The notes: a model not told the origin generated them from the letters alone. DNA of 64,000 bases from Paratractidigestivibacter sp003150175 (GCF_964283195.1 NZ_CAXYLH010000001.1); one strand, 5' to 3'; shown: positions 53,862 to 63,411, counted from the stretch's first letter. A program made the numbers and translations.

Positions 53862-54311
53862 ATGAGGATGACGAGAAGGAGCTTCGTGGGCGCGGCGACG
53901 TTCGCGGGGCTCGGGCTCGCGGGGTGCGGAGCGCGTACGTCGGCAGACAGCAACGACGCCGCCGCGACCTGGGTCGTCACGGAGGACGATGGCCTCGATT
54001 GCCTCACCATGGAGGTCTCCGGAGGAGCCGTCGTGGCGATGACCGGCGATGGATGGGCGCCACGCAACGGCTTCATCCAGCTGCAGCTCGGCGGCGGGTC
54101 CATCCCCGGACAGGAGATCGAGTCGGCGACCAGCGACGGCTCCGCGCTGACCGTGCGCCTCAAGACCGACGACGGCCCCTCCACGCTCGATCTCGTGCTC
54201 ACCGAGTACCGCCTCGAGCCGCCCGAGGGTTTCTCGCTAGATCGGATCGAGTCCGTCGCCGTCGACTACGGCGACGGAAAACCGCAGGAGCTCGAGCGGG
54301 CATACAAGTAG
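53862..54311 (+). CDS. Small TAT-type lipoprotein of unknown function
   Basis: A 149-residue exported protein. The start MRMTRRSFVGAATFAGLGLA ends in a lipobox before Cys22, and the mature part is a small beta-rich domain with many acidic residues. No family is recognised. GAGAGGAGC precedes the ATG, next to a family A repeat. The type of signal matches the amino acid binding protein and the CapA-like protein in this window. Confidence 0.75.
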   Translation: MRMTRRSFVGAATFAGLGLAGCGARTSADSNDAAATWVVTEDDGLDCLTMEVSGGAVVAMTGDGWAPRNGFIQLQLGGGSIPGQEIESATSDGSALTVRLKTDDGPSTLDLVLTEYRLEPPEGFSLDRIESVAVDYGDGKPQELERAYK

Positions 54312-54374
54312 CCCGCCGGCCCATCGGAACAAGCCCGCCGGCGCACCCATGCCGCCGCCCCGTGCGCCGGCGCC

Positions 54375-55532
54375 CTACAGCCGCACGACCTCGTCATCGC
54401 CATACGTCGTGCACCCTGCGCGCCCGTGCTCCTTGGTGAAGTACAGCGCGGCGTCCGCGTCCTTGTACAGGCTCTCACCGGGATTCTCCCGGTCCGTGAA
54501 GGCGACGCCCACGCTCAGCGAGACCGGCGGCAGCCCTGAGTCCGGGTCCGGGTCCGCGAGCTGTTCGTTTATGGCGACGACCCTGCTCTCGATGGTATAG
54601 GCGAGGTCCGTCGTCATCTCGACCATGATCACGGCGAACTCGTCGCCGCCGAGGCGGCACACGTAGTCGACGTTGCGGAACGCGTTGAGCAGCAACGTCG
54701 CCACGAGCTTGAGGATCTTGTCGCCCGCGGCGTGCCCGTGCCCGTCGTTGACCTGCTTGAACGTGTCGACGTCGCACAGGGTCAGCGCGAACGGCCGGTC
54801 CCCCGCCTCGAAGGCGGCGAGAAGCTTGTCGAACGCCCCGCGGTTCAGCAGCCCCGTCAGGCCATCGTGCTCGGCCTGGTACTTGATCACGCGCTGGATC
54901 TCCTTGTTTTGCGTGAACACGCGGTTGTACGTGCGCGCCAGGACCTTGAGCTCGGCCGCGCCCTCCTCGGGCAGCAGCGAGCCCTCCTCGATCTTCTCGT
55001 TGAACCGGAGCAGCGGGCGAACCATGAGCCTAAAGAGCGCGAAGCACATGAGCACCGTCAGGAGCACGAACGCCGCGACGCTCACGCCGAGGTGCATGAA
55101 CGAGACCTGGAACGCGTTCGCCGAGCTGATCTGCCGGTTGTTCATCTTTGACACCAGCGCCTGGCTGCACACGAGCATGTTCTGGTTGATCTGCGCGCGC
55201 ATGTCGAGGTGCGGCTCGTTCGAGAGAAGATCGATGGCCTTATCGGCCTTCTCGTCACTGGAAAGAGACTCGTCCTCCGCGCTGAGCTGGGTTTCCCTGA
55301 CCCTGGTCGGCCACGCTTGCGCCTCCTGCCCGCTCGACTCCATGGCGAGCCGCATCGCGTAGACGTCGGTCGTCGAAAGGCTCATCGTGCGGTCCATCGC
55401 GAGCTGCATGGTGTCGACGGCGACGTTGCCCACAGTGCCCGCGCCGAGGTCGTCGAGGACATTGCCGCGCTGGTTTACCAGGTCGAGCTCGTCGAAGTAG
55501 AGGTTCGCGTATGTGCGGTCCCGGGTCATCAC
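54375..55532 (-). CDS. Diguanylate cyclase (GGDEF), probably 5'-truncated
   Basis: The C-terminal half is a full GGDEF domain: DGLTGLLNRGAFDKLL, DVDTFKQVNDGHGHAAGD and the active site RLGGDEFAVIM, so it could make cyclic di-GMP. Before it lies one membrane helix (SVAAFVLLTVLMCFALFRLMV near 150-170), and before that a helical sensor region. The expected first helix is missing. The frame stays open upstream of the GTG/ATG at 55532/55529 to about 55650 with protein-like sequence (AAPLKSSFDYLAEEAKLAV) but no start codon, ending at the stop of the upstream glycosyltransferase. I read this as a gene that lost its 5' end; 385 residues remain. Confidence 0.7.
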   Translation of the reverse strand: MMTRDRTYANLYFDELDLVNQRGNVLDDLGAGTVGNVAVDTMQLAMDRTMSLSTTDVYAMRLAMESSGQEAQAWPTRVRETQLSAEDESLSSDEKADKAIDLLSNEPHLDMRAQINQNMLVCSQALVSKMNNRQISSANAFQVSFMHLGVSVAAFVLLTVLMCFALFRLMVRPLLRFNEKIEEGSLLPEEGAAELKVLARTYNRVFTQNKEIQRVIKYQAEHDGLTGLLNRGAFDKLLAAFEAGDRPFALTLCDVDTFKQVNDGHGHAAGDKILKLVATLLLNAFRNVDYVCRLGGDEFAVIMVEMTTDLAYTIESRVVAINEQLADPDPDSGLPPVSLSVGVAFTDRENPGESLYKDADAALYFTKEHGRAGCTTYGDDEVVRL

Positions 55533-55642
55533 CGCGAGCTTGGCTTCCTCGGCGAGGTAGTCGAAGCTGCTCTTGAGCGGCGCGGCGGTCTGACATATTC
55601 GGTACGAAGCGGCATTTCCCGCGGCATCGAGGGAAGCCGAGG

Positions 55643-56623
55643 CTATTTACTGCGCTCGAAGCCCCCACGCTCCACCGCCCCGCCGTCGGCGGAAAGCGTG
55701 CGGCGGGCAATGTAGATGGGCCGTCCCTTGCCCTCAAGGTAGATCCGCGCGAGATACTCGCCGATGATGCCCAGCGTGAGGAGCATGAGCCCGCCCAGCA
55801 AAAGGATCAGACAGACGATGGTGGGATACCCGTTCGGCGTGTTGTGCAGCCCATAGGTGTCCCACAGCACAAAGAAGATGTACACAACAGCGGCGAGCGA
55901 CGAGAGAGTGCCCACCACTGTCGCCAGCTTGAGCGGCACCGTCGAGAAGGCGAAGATCCCGTCGATGGCATAGCCCATGAGCTTGCGAAGCGACCACTTG
56001 CTGGTTCCGGCGGCCCGCGGGGCGGGCTCGTAGGCGAAGGGCACGGTGTTGAAGCCCACCCAGGCAAAGAGTCCCTTGCTGAAGCGGTGGTACTCGGGCA
56101 TCGAGACGAGCGCGCTCGCGACGTCTTTGGTGAACACGCGGAAATCGGACGCCTCGGGGATCATGTCGGCGCATCCCTCGGTCGTCGCTCGGAACACGCG
56201 GTAGAACCGACGCTTAAGCGCCGCCTGCAGCCTGCCCTCGTGGCGCTCGCTCTGGTAAGCCGCCACGCAATCGGCGTCGGGACGCGCGAGCAGCTCGCGG
56301 TACATGGCCAAAAGCGTCTCGGGGTCCTGCTGCAGGTCGGCGTCCATGATGCCGACGACGTCGCCGCCGGCGTGCTCAAGACCCGCGAGGAGCGCGGACT
56401 CCTTCCCGAAGTTGCGCGAGAAGCTCACAGCGCGAACGTGCGGGGCGCTCCCGGACGCCGCGAACTCGGAGATGAGCCCCCAGGTACCGTCTTTGCTGCC
56501 GTCGTCGACGAGGACGAGCTCGTAGTCAAGCCCGGCACCGCCGAAAACCGAGGTCGCGCGGTCGAACAGCAACGGGAGGCACTCCTGCTCGTTGTAGCAG
56601 GGGACGATCACCGACAAATCCAT
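55643..56623 (-). CDS. GT2 polyprenyl-phosphate glycosyltransferase (CsbB/GtrB-like)
   Basis: A 326-residue enzyme that moves a sugar from a nucleotide donor to polyprenyl phosphate. The catalytic domain has LSVIVPCYNEQECLPLLF near 3-20, VLVDDGSKDGTW near 36-47, SFSRNFGKESALLAGLEHA and the DAD metal motif in GIMDADLQQDP. Two C-terminal helices (near 225-290) and the ending GRPIYIARRT are typical of CsbB/GtrB. The divergent YfhO gene is the expected partner that uses the lipid-linked sugar. TTGGAGG precedes the ATG. Confidence 0.93.
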   Translation of the reverse strand: MDLSVIVPCYNEQECLPLLFDRATSVFGGAGLDYELVLVDDGSKDGTWGLISEFAASGSAPHVRAVSFSRNFGKESALLAGLEHAGGDVVGIMDADLQQDPETLLAMYRELLARPDADCVAAYQSERHEGRLQAALKRRFYRVFRATTEGCADMIPEASDFRVFTKDVASALVSMPEYHRFSKGLFAWVGFNTVPFAYEPAPRAAGTSKWSLRKLMGYAIDGIFAFSTVPLKLATVVGTLSSLAAVVYIFFVLWDTYGLHNTPNGYPTIVCLILLLGGLMLLTLGIIGEYLARIYLEGKGRPIYIARRTLSADGGAVERGGFERSK

Positions 56624-56772
56624 GTGGCCTCCAAGTTGGGCGTGCTGTGTCAAAGGGACCCGGTGCGGGGCCCGGTGAGGGTATACCCCCTCTCCTTCTA
56701 TATACTAGCTGGTTAAGACTTCGCGCCATTCAAGGCACACATCGAAGAGCCACCGAGGGAGAGCCCCACCGC
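56624..56772. promoter_or_regulatory. Divergent promoter region of the glycan cluster
   Basis: An AT-rich patch TTCTATATACTAGC lies at about 56696-56709 with a TATACT box on the plus strand and TATAGA on the minus strand. GAGGGTATACCCCCTC at 56677-56692 is a palindrome between the two directions, a possible shared operator. Confidence 0.4.
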
Positions 56773-57717
56773 ATGTCCGTCATCTTTACCGCCGATGATT
56801 TCGGCATCACCCCTGAACAATCGCGCAGGATTCTTGAGTGCTCGTCAATGGCGCCAGGGGGCAAGGGGCTCCTCTCCTCGGTGTCGGTCTTGGCGACCTC
56901 TCCCCGATTCGAGGAGTGCGCGCCGCTGCTCGACGCCTGCTCCGACGAGCTGAGGATCTCGGTGCACCTCAACTTCGTGGAAGGGCCTTGCGCCGCGAAC
57001 CCGGAAGACCTGCCCCTGCTCGTGGACGAGAAGGGCTTCTTTAAGCTCGGCTACGGAGGCCTGCTCGCCGCCTCGGTCGGGCCGCGGTCGGCGGAGCTCG
57101 AGCGCGAGCTCACGCTCGAGGCGAAGGCCCAGGCGGCCCGAATCGTCGCGCGCTTCCCCCGAGCGGCGCGGCACCTGCGCCTCGACGGACACCAGCACAC
57201 GCAGCTGATCCCCGCCGTCTTCCGCGCCATGCTCGCGACGGCGGCAGACCCCGCCTACAGCCTCGAGTACCTGCGGATCCCCGTGGAGCCGGCAGGGCCG
57301 GCGCTCGCCGCGGGAGTCGCGGCGAGCGTGAAGCCCGTCAACTGGGTCAAGCACGCCCTTCTGGGCACGCTATGGTCGCGCGACCGCCGTATGCTCGAGG
57401 CATCGGGGCTCGGGCCCTACGAAGATCGCTCCGCGGTGTTCTCCGGAGTTCTGTTCTCCGGCCAAATGGACAAGGCCCGCGTGTCCGCCGTGCTCCCCGG
57501 CCTCGCGGAGGAAGCGCAGCGGCGCGGTATGGGCCTCGAGCTTTTGTTCCACCCCGGTCGCGTGGACGCGCCGGAGCACTGCCTCAATCCCAGCCTTCCC
57601 GGCTTCGTCGAGTTCTCGTGCGGAGAGGGGCGCGACATCGAGCACGAGGCGCTCCGCTCCGCGGAGCTCGCCGCCGCCTTCGGCGCCCTCCGCGATGAGC
57701 ACGGGGCGGTCGCATGA
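56773..57717 (+). CDS. ChbG/HpnK (YdjC) family deacetylase
   Basis: A 314-residue carbohydrate deacetylase of the YdjC fold. Metal-binding and catalytic segments are visible: FTADDFGITPEQS near 5-17, VHLNFVEGPCAAN near 62-74 and LRLDGHQHTQLIPAVF near 137-152. Members remove the acetyl group from GlcNAc residues of chito-oligosaccharides or lipids. The stop overlaps the YfhO start by four bases, so they are made together; a role in tailoring the GlcNAc-type sugar of the YfhO system is an inference. ATG chosen at the family start. Confidence 0.88.
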   Translation: MSVIFTADDFGITPEQSRRILECSSMAPGGKGLLSSVSVLATSPRFEECAPLLDACSDELRISVHLNFVEGPCAANPEDLPLLVDEKGFFKLGYGGLLAASVGPRSAELERELTLEAKAQAARIVARFPRAARHLRLDGHQHTQLIPAVFRAMLATAADPAYSLEYLRIPVEPAGPALAAGVAASVKPVNWVKHALLGTLWSRDRRMLEASGLGPYEDRSAVFSGVLFSGQMDKARVSAVLPGLAEEAQRRGMGLELLFHPGRVDAPEHCLNPSLPGFVEFSCGEGRDIEHEALRSAELAAAFGALRDEHGAVA

Positions 57718-60431
57718 GGGATTGGCTGATTCGACGACGCGGCTACGAGTACCTCGCGGCGCCGCTCGTCGCGCTTTTGGCCCTATGCGCCGCGTTCGCG
57801 GGCCGCGGCATCTACCCGTTCGGCAACCTCTCGGTCGCCATCTGGGATATGGACATCCAGTACGTCGGCCTCTTTGGCTGGCTGTCCAACGTGCTGCGCG
57901 GCCAAGGCTCGCTCGCGTACTCGTGGGGCGCGGGCATGGGAGAGGGGATGGCGGCGACGTTCGCCTACTACCTCTCGAGCCCCTTCAATCTGCTCGCCGG
58001 CCTCTTCGATGCCGGGGACGCCCCTCGACTCCTGAGCTGGCTCACCCTGCTCAAGCTCTCGTGCGCATCGCTGACCTGCTATTCGTTCCTCCGCGCGCGG
58101 CATCGGCCGGGGACGGTCCATGTGCTGCTGGGAGCATGCTACGCGTGCTGCGGCTGGGCCGTCGCCCAATGCAGCAACATCATGTGGCTCGACGGCCTGA
58201 TCATGCTCCCGCTCGTGGTGCTCGGCGTCTGGCGCCTCGTGAACAAGGGCTCGTGCCTCACGCTGTTACTCTCCGTCGCCGGAGCCGTGGAGTTCAACTG
58301 GTACAGCGGCTACATGGATTGCGTATTCGCGGTCGCGTACTTCTTTGCCCTGTGGCTCGCGCTGCCCCGCGGGCAAAGGCGCGTCTCATGCGGGCTGCGC
58401 TTCGGCGCGACGATGCTGCTCGGCGTCGGGGCGAGCGCAGCGCTGTTCCTGCCGGCAGTGCTGGGGCTCCTGGGCACCAAAGAGGGCGGAGCGTCCATGT
58501 CCGACGGCTTCCTGCGCCTGAGCATGGCGTGCAACCCGATGAAGGTCGCCGGGGGGCTGTGCGTCTCGGCGACGCCGTCGAGCGACTGGGACGTCACGCC
58601 CGCGCTCTACTCGGGAGAGCTCGCGACCGTCCTCGCAGGCGCCTATCTGCTCGACTCCCGGTCGCCGCGAAGGGATCGCGTCTGCGGCGGGGCGCTGCTG
58701 GCGTTCATGGCGGTCTCGATGTGCTTCTTGCCCCTCGACGTCATGTGGTCGAGCTTCAAGCCGGCGACCTCCTACTTCTTCCGCTATTCATATGTGTTCT
58801 CCTTTGTGCTCGTGATCCTGGCGGCACGGGGGTGGGCCGCGCTCCGCGGGCGCGACGACGCCGCGCGGAGGCGACTCGCCCGCAGAGGGGCGTTGGCCGG
58901 CGCGGCGGTCGCGGGGGCGGGCATCGCTGCATACGCCGCCTACAAGCACGAGCTTCTTGTTGAGCCGTGGGCCGTCGCCGCCACCTTCGCACTGCTCGCG
59001 GCCTACGCCGTGCTCGCGCCCCGGGCAGTCGCCCCAGCGGCAAAGAAGGACGCCGGGCGCGGGGCCCACGCGGCGCTTTTAGCCATAGCTGTCCTCGTCG
59101 TGGCCGAGCTCGGCGTCAACGCCTGGTCGGTCTTCGGCCACTACGGCCGCGACGCGGACGACTGGGGCAGCTACATCGGCTCGCTGCAGGCCGCCTGCGA
59201 CGAGGTGCCCTCTGGGGATGCCGGCCTGCGCATGGCGCGCGTGGGCGTGAGCTTCCGGGATCATGTGACCACCACAGAGAGCTTCGTCGCCGGCCTGACC
59301 GGCCCTTCCGAGTACACCTCGACGATGGGGGCTCCCATGGCCGACCTCTTCTCGCGCCTGGGGTATTGCGGCACGAACGAGGTCTTCGGGTATTACAGCA
59401 ACAGCGCCATGAAACTCAGCGACTCCCTACTCGGCATCCAGTTCACGATGGCGCCCGAGGGCTCGATGGGCGGGCAGCCCGCCGCAACCGCCGAGGTCGG
59501 CGGACGTCCTGTGGGCATTTGGGAGAACGATTCGGCGATGCCCTTCGCATACGGGATCCGCGCAGGAGCCGGCGGCAACGTGTGGCCCGAGGCGTCCTTC
59601 TCGTGCACAGACCTGCTCGAAAAGACCGGTTTCCGCGACCAATGGAACGGATACGCCCTGGTAAAGGACCCGTTCTCCAACCAGGAGGCCATGCTCGGCG
59701 ATATGTGCGGGCAGGACGCGTCAAGCGTTTACCGAAGCGCGAAGATCGAGGAGAGCGAAGGCGCCGAGGCCGCCGGCGAGAGAACTTGGCGCGTGACGAC
59801 GGCCGTCGACGGGCCTCTTTACCTGTACCTCCCCGTCATCAGCGCGGTGCGACAGAGCATGAACGTCTATGTGAACGGGAGCTTCGCCTCGTCCGTCGGG
59901 AACAACTTCGACGCAGGGGCGATGCTGCTCGGCTCCTTTACCGCCGGCGAGACCATCGAGGTGACGGTGCGGCCGAGCGGGCGGCCGAGCTATACCGTGA
60001 GCGGCAGGAGCGCAGAGGAACTCGCGCACGAGGCGCTCTTTGGCCCGGAGACCGACGACGCGATCGTCGCGGCATCGCTCGACGAGCCCGAGTTCGAGCG
60101 GCTCCGTGGCATGCTCGACGCGAAGGCGGCGCAGGTCACGGACTTCGATGACGGCCATGTCGCGCTTTCGTGCTCTGCCGGGGAGGCGCAGACCCTCTTT
60201 ACCGCGATTCCGTACGATGCCGGTTGGCACGCGACCGTGGACGGCGCGCCAGCAGAGATCCGCTGCCTGTACGGCGGCGTGTGCGGCATCGACCTCGGGG
60301 CCGGCGAGCATACGGTCGAGTTCTCCTACGAGACGCCGGGGCTCGGGGCGGGCTTAGCCGCCACGGCGGCGAGCATCGCCGCGTTCGCCCTCTGGCGCGC
60401 AGGAGAGAAACGCAGGTCGCGCCGCTCGTAA
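57714..60431 (+). CDS. YfhO family membrane glycosyltransferase
   Basis: A 905-residue GT-C-fold protein. The first 480 residues hold about eleven to thirteen helices; the first luminal loop contains the acidic pair WDMDIQYVG near 43-51, the expected catalytic region. A large C-terminal extracellular domain of about 400 residues follows, and one last helix plus RRSRRS end it. In Firmicutes YfhO works with CsbB to put GlcNAc on lipoteichoic acid. Here the GT2 is divergent and a deacetylase is fused in the operon by a 4-base overlap. The acceptor in this organism is unknown. Confidence 0.9.
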   Translation: MRDWLIRRRGYEYLAAPLVALLALCAAFAGRGIYPFGNLSVAIWDMDIQYVGLFGWLSNVLRGQGSLAYSWGAGMGEGMAATFAYYLSSPFNLLAGLFDAGDAPRLLSWLTLLKLSCASLTCYSFLRARHRPGTVHVLLGACYACCGWAVAQCSNIMWLDGLIMLPLVVLGVWRLVNKGSCLTLLLSVAGAVEFNWYSGYMDCVFAVAYFFALWLALPRGQRRVSCGLRFGATMLLGVGASAALFLPAVLGLLGTKEGGASMSDGFLRLSMACNPMKVAGGLCVSATPSSDWDVTPALYSGELATVLAGAYLLDSRSPRRDRVCGGALLAFMAVSMCFLPLDVMWSSFKPATSYFFRYSYVFSFVLVILAARGWAALRGRDDAARRRLARRGALAGAAVAGAGIAAYAAYKHELLVEPWAVAATFALLAAYAVLAPRAVAPAAKKDAGRGAHAALLAIAVLVVAELGVNAWSVFGHYGRDADDWGSYIGSLQAACDEVPSGDAGLRMARVGVSFRDHVTTTESFVAGLTGPSEYTSTMGAPMADLFSRLGYCGTNEVFGYYSNSAMKLSDSLLGIQFTMAPEGSMGGQPAATAEVGGRPVGIWENDSAMPFAYGIRAGAGGNVWPEASFSCTDLLEKTGFRDQWNGYALVKDPFSNQEAMLGDMCGQDASSVYRSAKIEESEGAEAAGERTWRVTTAVDGPLYLYLPVISAVRQSMNVYVNGSFASSVGNNFDAGAMLLGSFTAGETIEVTVRPSGRPSYTVSGRSAEELAHEALFGPETDDAIVAASLDEPEFERLRGMLDAKAAQVTDFDDGHVALSCSAGEAQTLFTAIPYDAGWHATVDGAPAEIRCLYGGVCGIDLGAGEHTVEFSYETPGLGAGLAATAASIAAFALWRAGEKRRSRRS

Positions 60432-60613
60432 CAGGCCGGCCGCCGCCGCAATAGCCCCGGTGAGGGCATCGCTGCGAGGCTCGACCGCCTCCGAGGCCTC
60501 TCCCCTGAAAACGAGCTGGCCCAGTGCCTCCGTTCCCCTTGCTCGCCGCCCGCTCGCGGAAGTGCTGCGGCCGCGATGCGATGCATCAGGTATGCTCCGA
60601 GCGAGGGGGTCCC

Positions 60614-60859
60614 ATGAGCACAAAGAGCGTCGACATAGCCTCAGGCGCGACCCCGGGCAAGAAGGGCCCGGGGCGCTTCGATGACCTGAGCCTCGAGGAG
60701 CTCGTGGCGCTTCTTGACGAGCAGGACCCCGCCCCCGCGCGCAAGCGGTTCAGGGGCAGACCAGCGCCCACACCCGCGACCGCTCCCACGCCCGCGTCCG
60801 ACGACGACTGGTCGCGCATCTGCGCCGAGTGGGGCGTCGACCCCGAGGCGAAGGCCTGA
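60614..60859 (+). CDS. Hypothetical 81-residue protein
   Basis: No family is recognised. It has a helical segment FDDLSLEELVALLDEQDP near 22-39, a Pro/Ala/Arg-rich linker and a C-terminal DWSRICAEWGVDPEA. GAGGGGG precedes the ATG and TATGCT upstream may be a -10 box. It contains the one GGC-AAG-AAG exception to the codon-context rule described in the findings. Probably a small soluble protein; short length keeps confidence low. Confidence 0.55.
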   Translation: MSTKSVDIASGATPGKKGPGRFDDLSLEELVALLDEQDPAPARKRFRGRPAPTPATAPTPASDDDWSRICAEWGVDPEAKA

Positions 60860-60956
60860 CGCCCGGCGCTGCCCAGCGCGCAGCGCCCGCAGAGCAGACA
60901 TGCGGGCAGTGTCTCGGCGAGCCCGGCCCGCCGCGCCCCAGCAGGTCCCGCAGCCC

Positions 60957-61832
60957 CTACCGCTTCGACCCGCGCGGCCCGAGCGTCGGCCGGTGCATCG
61001 GCTTCTCCATCTGTCGCCTAAGCGCGTCCGCCGGCGCAGAGACGTCGATCCCCAGCAGCGCGTGCCCCAGCCACAGGAAGGCGACCAGCACCAGAAGCGG
61101 GATCACGCACGAGGTGACGATCATCACCACCGCGCCCTCGATGAGGTTGTTGACCTGCGCAACGACGCTGTCGGTGATGGATTGGGCCCCGTTGGCCAGA
61201 GCCTCGCCCGCATCGGTCACCATGTCGATCAGGGAATCCAGGAAGCCTTTGTTCTCGTTCTTCTCGCCCTCGGGCTCCTGGTCCTGACCTTGGTCCTGGT
61301 TCGCCGCCGCGTCGGTCTCCGCCTGCTCGATCGACGATTGGTGCATGGAGTCGACGCGCTCGGTGACCCACACGCTCGTCGGGACGAGGAAGAGCAAGAC
61401 GGCCGCCACGACCAGGACACGGGTGCCCGCGACCCGCATGACGCGGCTCGTGCTGAGGTTGTTGTGCATGAGCAGCGCCGCGCAGAACAGCCCGAGGGCA
61501 AGGGGGATGAGCGCGCCGAAGGCGAGCGTGCTCAGGATGGTGAGCAGGTATTTCTCGAGGTAGAGCACCGCGAGCACGATGCCCTCCCAGGCCTCGGGCC
61601 GCTCGTACGTCGGGCGCAGGACGAACTCGGAGATCAGCATGGCCACGACCAGCACGGCAGCGAGGGCGAGCTTGAGCGCCGGCCGCTCGGTCACCCAGTC
61701 CGAGAGGCTCGGCTGCGGCTCGACCTCGACCTCGTAGCTCGGGGCTGGGTCGTTCGGGGCGGCGGCGCGGATAGTGCTGAGGTCCCGCCGGCCGTCGGCA
61801 GGCCGGATCTCGCGACGAGGACGGTCGTTCAT
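60957..61832 (-). CDS. Hypothetical membrane protein with a paralogue fragment 2 kb away
   Basis: A 291-residue protein with four hydrophobic helices (near 52-70, 95-122, 135-155 and 235-260) and an Asp/Gln/Glu-rich loop (ANQDQGQDQEPEGEKNENKG) between helices three and four. No family recognised. AAGGAGA precedes the ATG. Helix four and its flank match the fragment at 63827-63931 in 24 of 35 positions, so a second copy once existed nearby. Confidence 0.75.
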   Translation of the reverse strand: MNDRPRREIRPADGRRDLSTIRAAAPNDPAPSYEVEVEPQPSLSDWVTERPALKLALAAVLVVAMLISEFVLRPTYERPEAWEGIVLAVLYLEKYLLTILSTLAFGALIPLALGLFCAALLMHNNLSTSRVMRVAGTRVLVVAAVLLFLVPTSVWVTERVDSMHQSSIEQAETDAAANQDQGQDQEPEGEKNENKGFLDSLIDMVTDAGEALANGAQSITDSVVAQVNNLIEGAVVMIVTSCVIPLLVLVAFLWLGHALLGIDVSAPADALRRQMEKPMHRPTLGPRGSKR

Positions 61833-61874
61833 GGCGTTTTCTCCTTGGATGCTTTGGTGGATGCTCGGGTTGGT

Positions 61875-62800
61875 TCAGCGGGCCGGCACGGCTCGCCCGC
61901 GGAGCGTGGACGCGATCTCAGCGTTGAGCTCATTGTCCTCGGCCATGGGCAGGTTCATGCCGGCGAGGTCAACCTGCGGCTGGGCGGGCTTCTTTGCGGC
62001 ACGCGCGTCGCTCCCAGCGCCTCCGTCCGCACAAAGAAGCCCGTCCCCCGCGCCCTCGCCGCCGGGCGCCTGCGCGACCTCGAACAGGATCGTGATCTGG
62101 AAGGTCGAGCCCTCCCCGACCCGGCTCGAAACCTCGATGGTGCCGCCCATGGCGTCGACGAGCTTCTTTGCGATGGACATGCCGAGGCCCGTGCCCTCGT
62201 AAGAGCTGCGCGCGCCAGGCGATTCCTGGGTGAACGGCTCGAAGATGCGCGCGAGGAACTCCGGGCTCATGCCGATCCCCGTGTCCGCGATGGTCCAGCG
62301 GCAGATCGCTCTGCCGTTCTCGTCGGACCAGTCGTCGAAGGTGGTCGTGATCTTGCCGCTGGGACGGTTGTACTTGATGCAGTTGCTATAGATATTGATA
62401 AATATCTGGCGCAGGTGGAGCGCGCCGCGGTCTCCATCTTTTGGCGGTTCGCGCGGGCGAGCTCCGCGTCGTCAGGGTGGTCGCAGCTGATCCTGAGCAG
62501 GCCGAGAATGCCGTTCAGGGGCGTGCGTATGTCGTGGCTCATGCGGTGGAGGAAGTCGGTCCTCGCCCGCGCCGCCGCCTTGGCGAGCGCGGCCTCGAGC
62601 TCCTCCTGGTGCTTCTTTTCTGCGGCGACCGTGTCGTCGATATCCACGAAGACGCCGATGGCGGTGCGGGCGAGGCTGTTCTTGTCGCGGCGGAACTTCG
62701 CGGCGTCGCGCACCCAGACGTAGCGGCCCGACTTGGTCCGAATCCGGTACGCGATGTCATAGGGCGTGGCCCCGGTCCGTGCGATGGAGCGGGGTGCCTT
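61875..62800 (-). pseudogene. Remnant of a hybrid sensor histidine kinase with internal deletion
   Basis: The pieces read, from the minus strand 5' side, a PAS end (YDIAYRIRTKSGRYVWVRDA), a HisKA box with RMSHDIRTPLNGILG, then ANRQKMETAA. At about 62425 the frame jumps directly into LHLRQIFINIYSNCIKYN of the ATPase domain, so about 100 residues between H box and N box are missing and the frame has shifted. The ATPase domain goes on (GIGMSPEFLARIFEPFTQES, GTGLGMSIAKKLVDAMGG) and a receiver start NLPMAEDNELNAEIASTL is cut off after 15 residues. No 5' start is visible. It cannot make a working kinase. Confidence 0.85.
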
Positions 62801-63225
62801 CGCCGACGAGGCGGCTACATCCGCGGAAAACTACCTTATCTTCATGCGGAGGTCCCTTCGGTTGGGTGGGTGACGCGATTATCCCTTATGGCGAGGGCAA
62901 GTGCGGCGGCAAGAAGCGCGGTCGGTCGTGGGCGGCGGTCGGCAGCGATCCGCGCCGGGGGTCGTAAACAAGCCTTGCAAAACACCAAGCCGAATGGGCG
63001 CCGGCCTCTCCAAGTCACAGGCCATATTTGCGGTATTGAACTTGCCGTCTCTCGGCTCCGAGCTCGAGCCGGATGATCCGCCGCCGCCCGCACGGAAAAC
63101 CGGGGATGTTGGTACCGATGGACGAGAATTCCCGCGAATAGCAGCCGGGGCTTTCTATCACTATCACGTCAGGGACACGCCATGATTCCAGTTACGATTA
63201 CCGCCGCCAGAAGAAGGGGCACGCG
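62801..63225. other. Gene-free stretch
   Basis: No gene, hairpin or repeat that I would defend lies here. The part near 62801-62850 may be further debris of the histidine kinase 5' end; the rest has mixed base composition and many short unrelated frames. A ribosome site for the next gene is weak. Confidence 0.5.
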
Positions 63226-63411
63226 ATGAAAGAGATAGTTGCCAACCTTACTGGTGCCACACGTGCTAGTGAGGCCCAAGCGGCAACGCGCAACGACCGC
63301 TCTCGTGTTGCAAGTCCGTCGACAGCCGACGCCACAAAACCCAGCATGGTCGCCGTAGCCTTCGACTTCATGAACGAATACGCCGACGTCTTCGACGAGC
63401 TTTCCAAGTGA
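63226..63411 (+). CDS. Probable antitoxin of a Fic/Doc module
   Basis: A 61-residue protein directly before a Doc-like toxin remnant. It ends AFDFMNEYADVFDELSK, an amphipathic tail such as Phd-type antitoxins use to bind Doc. The N terminus is polar and gives no clear DNA-binding motif. The ribosome site is AGAAGAAGGGG upstream of the ATG. The assignment rests mainly on position and size. Confidence 0.55.
   Translation: MKEIVANLTGATRASEAQAATRNDRSRVASPSTADATKPSMVAVAFDFMNEYADVFDELSK

Noticed and set aside
60432..60550. Minus-strand stretch reading like LGQLVFRGEASEAVEPRSDA
   Set aside because: It looks protein-like but has no start, no defined ends and no recognised family; may be chance or old debris.
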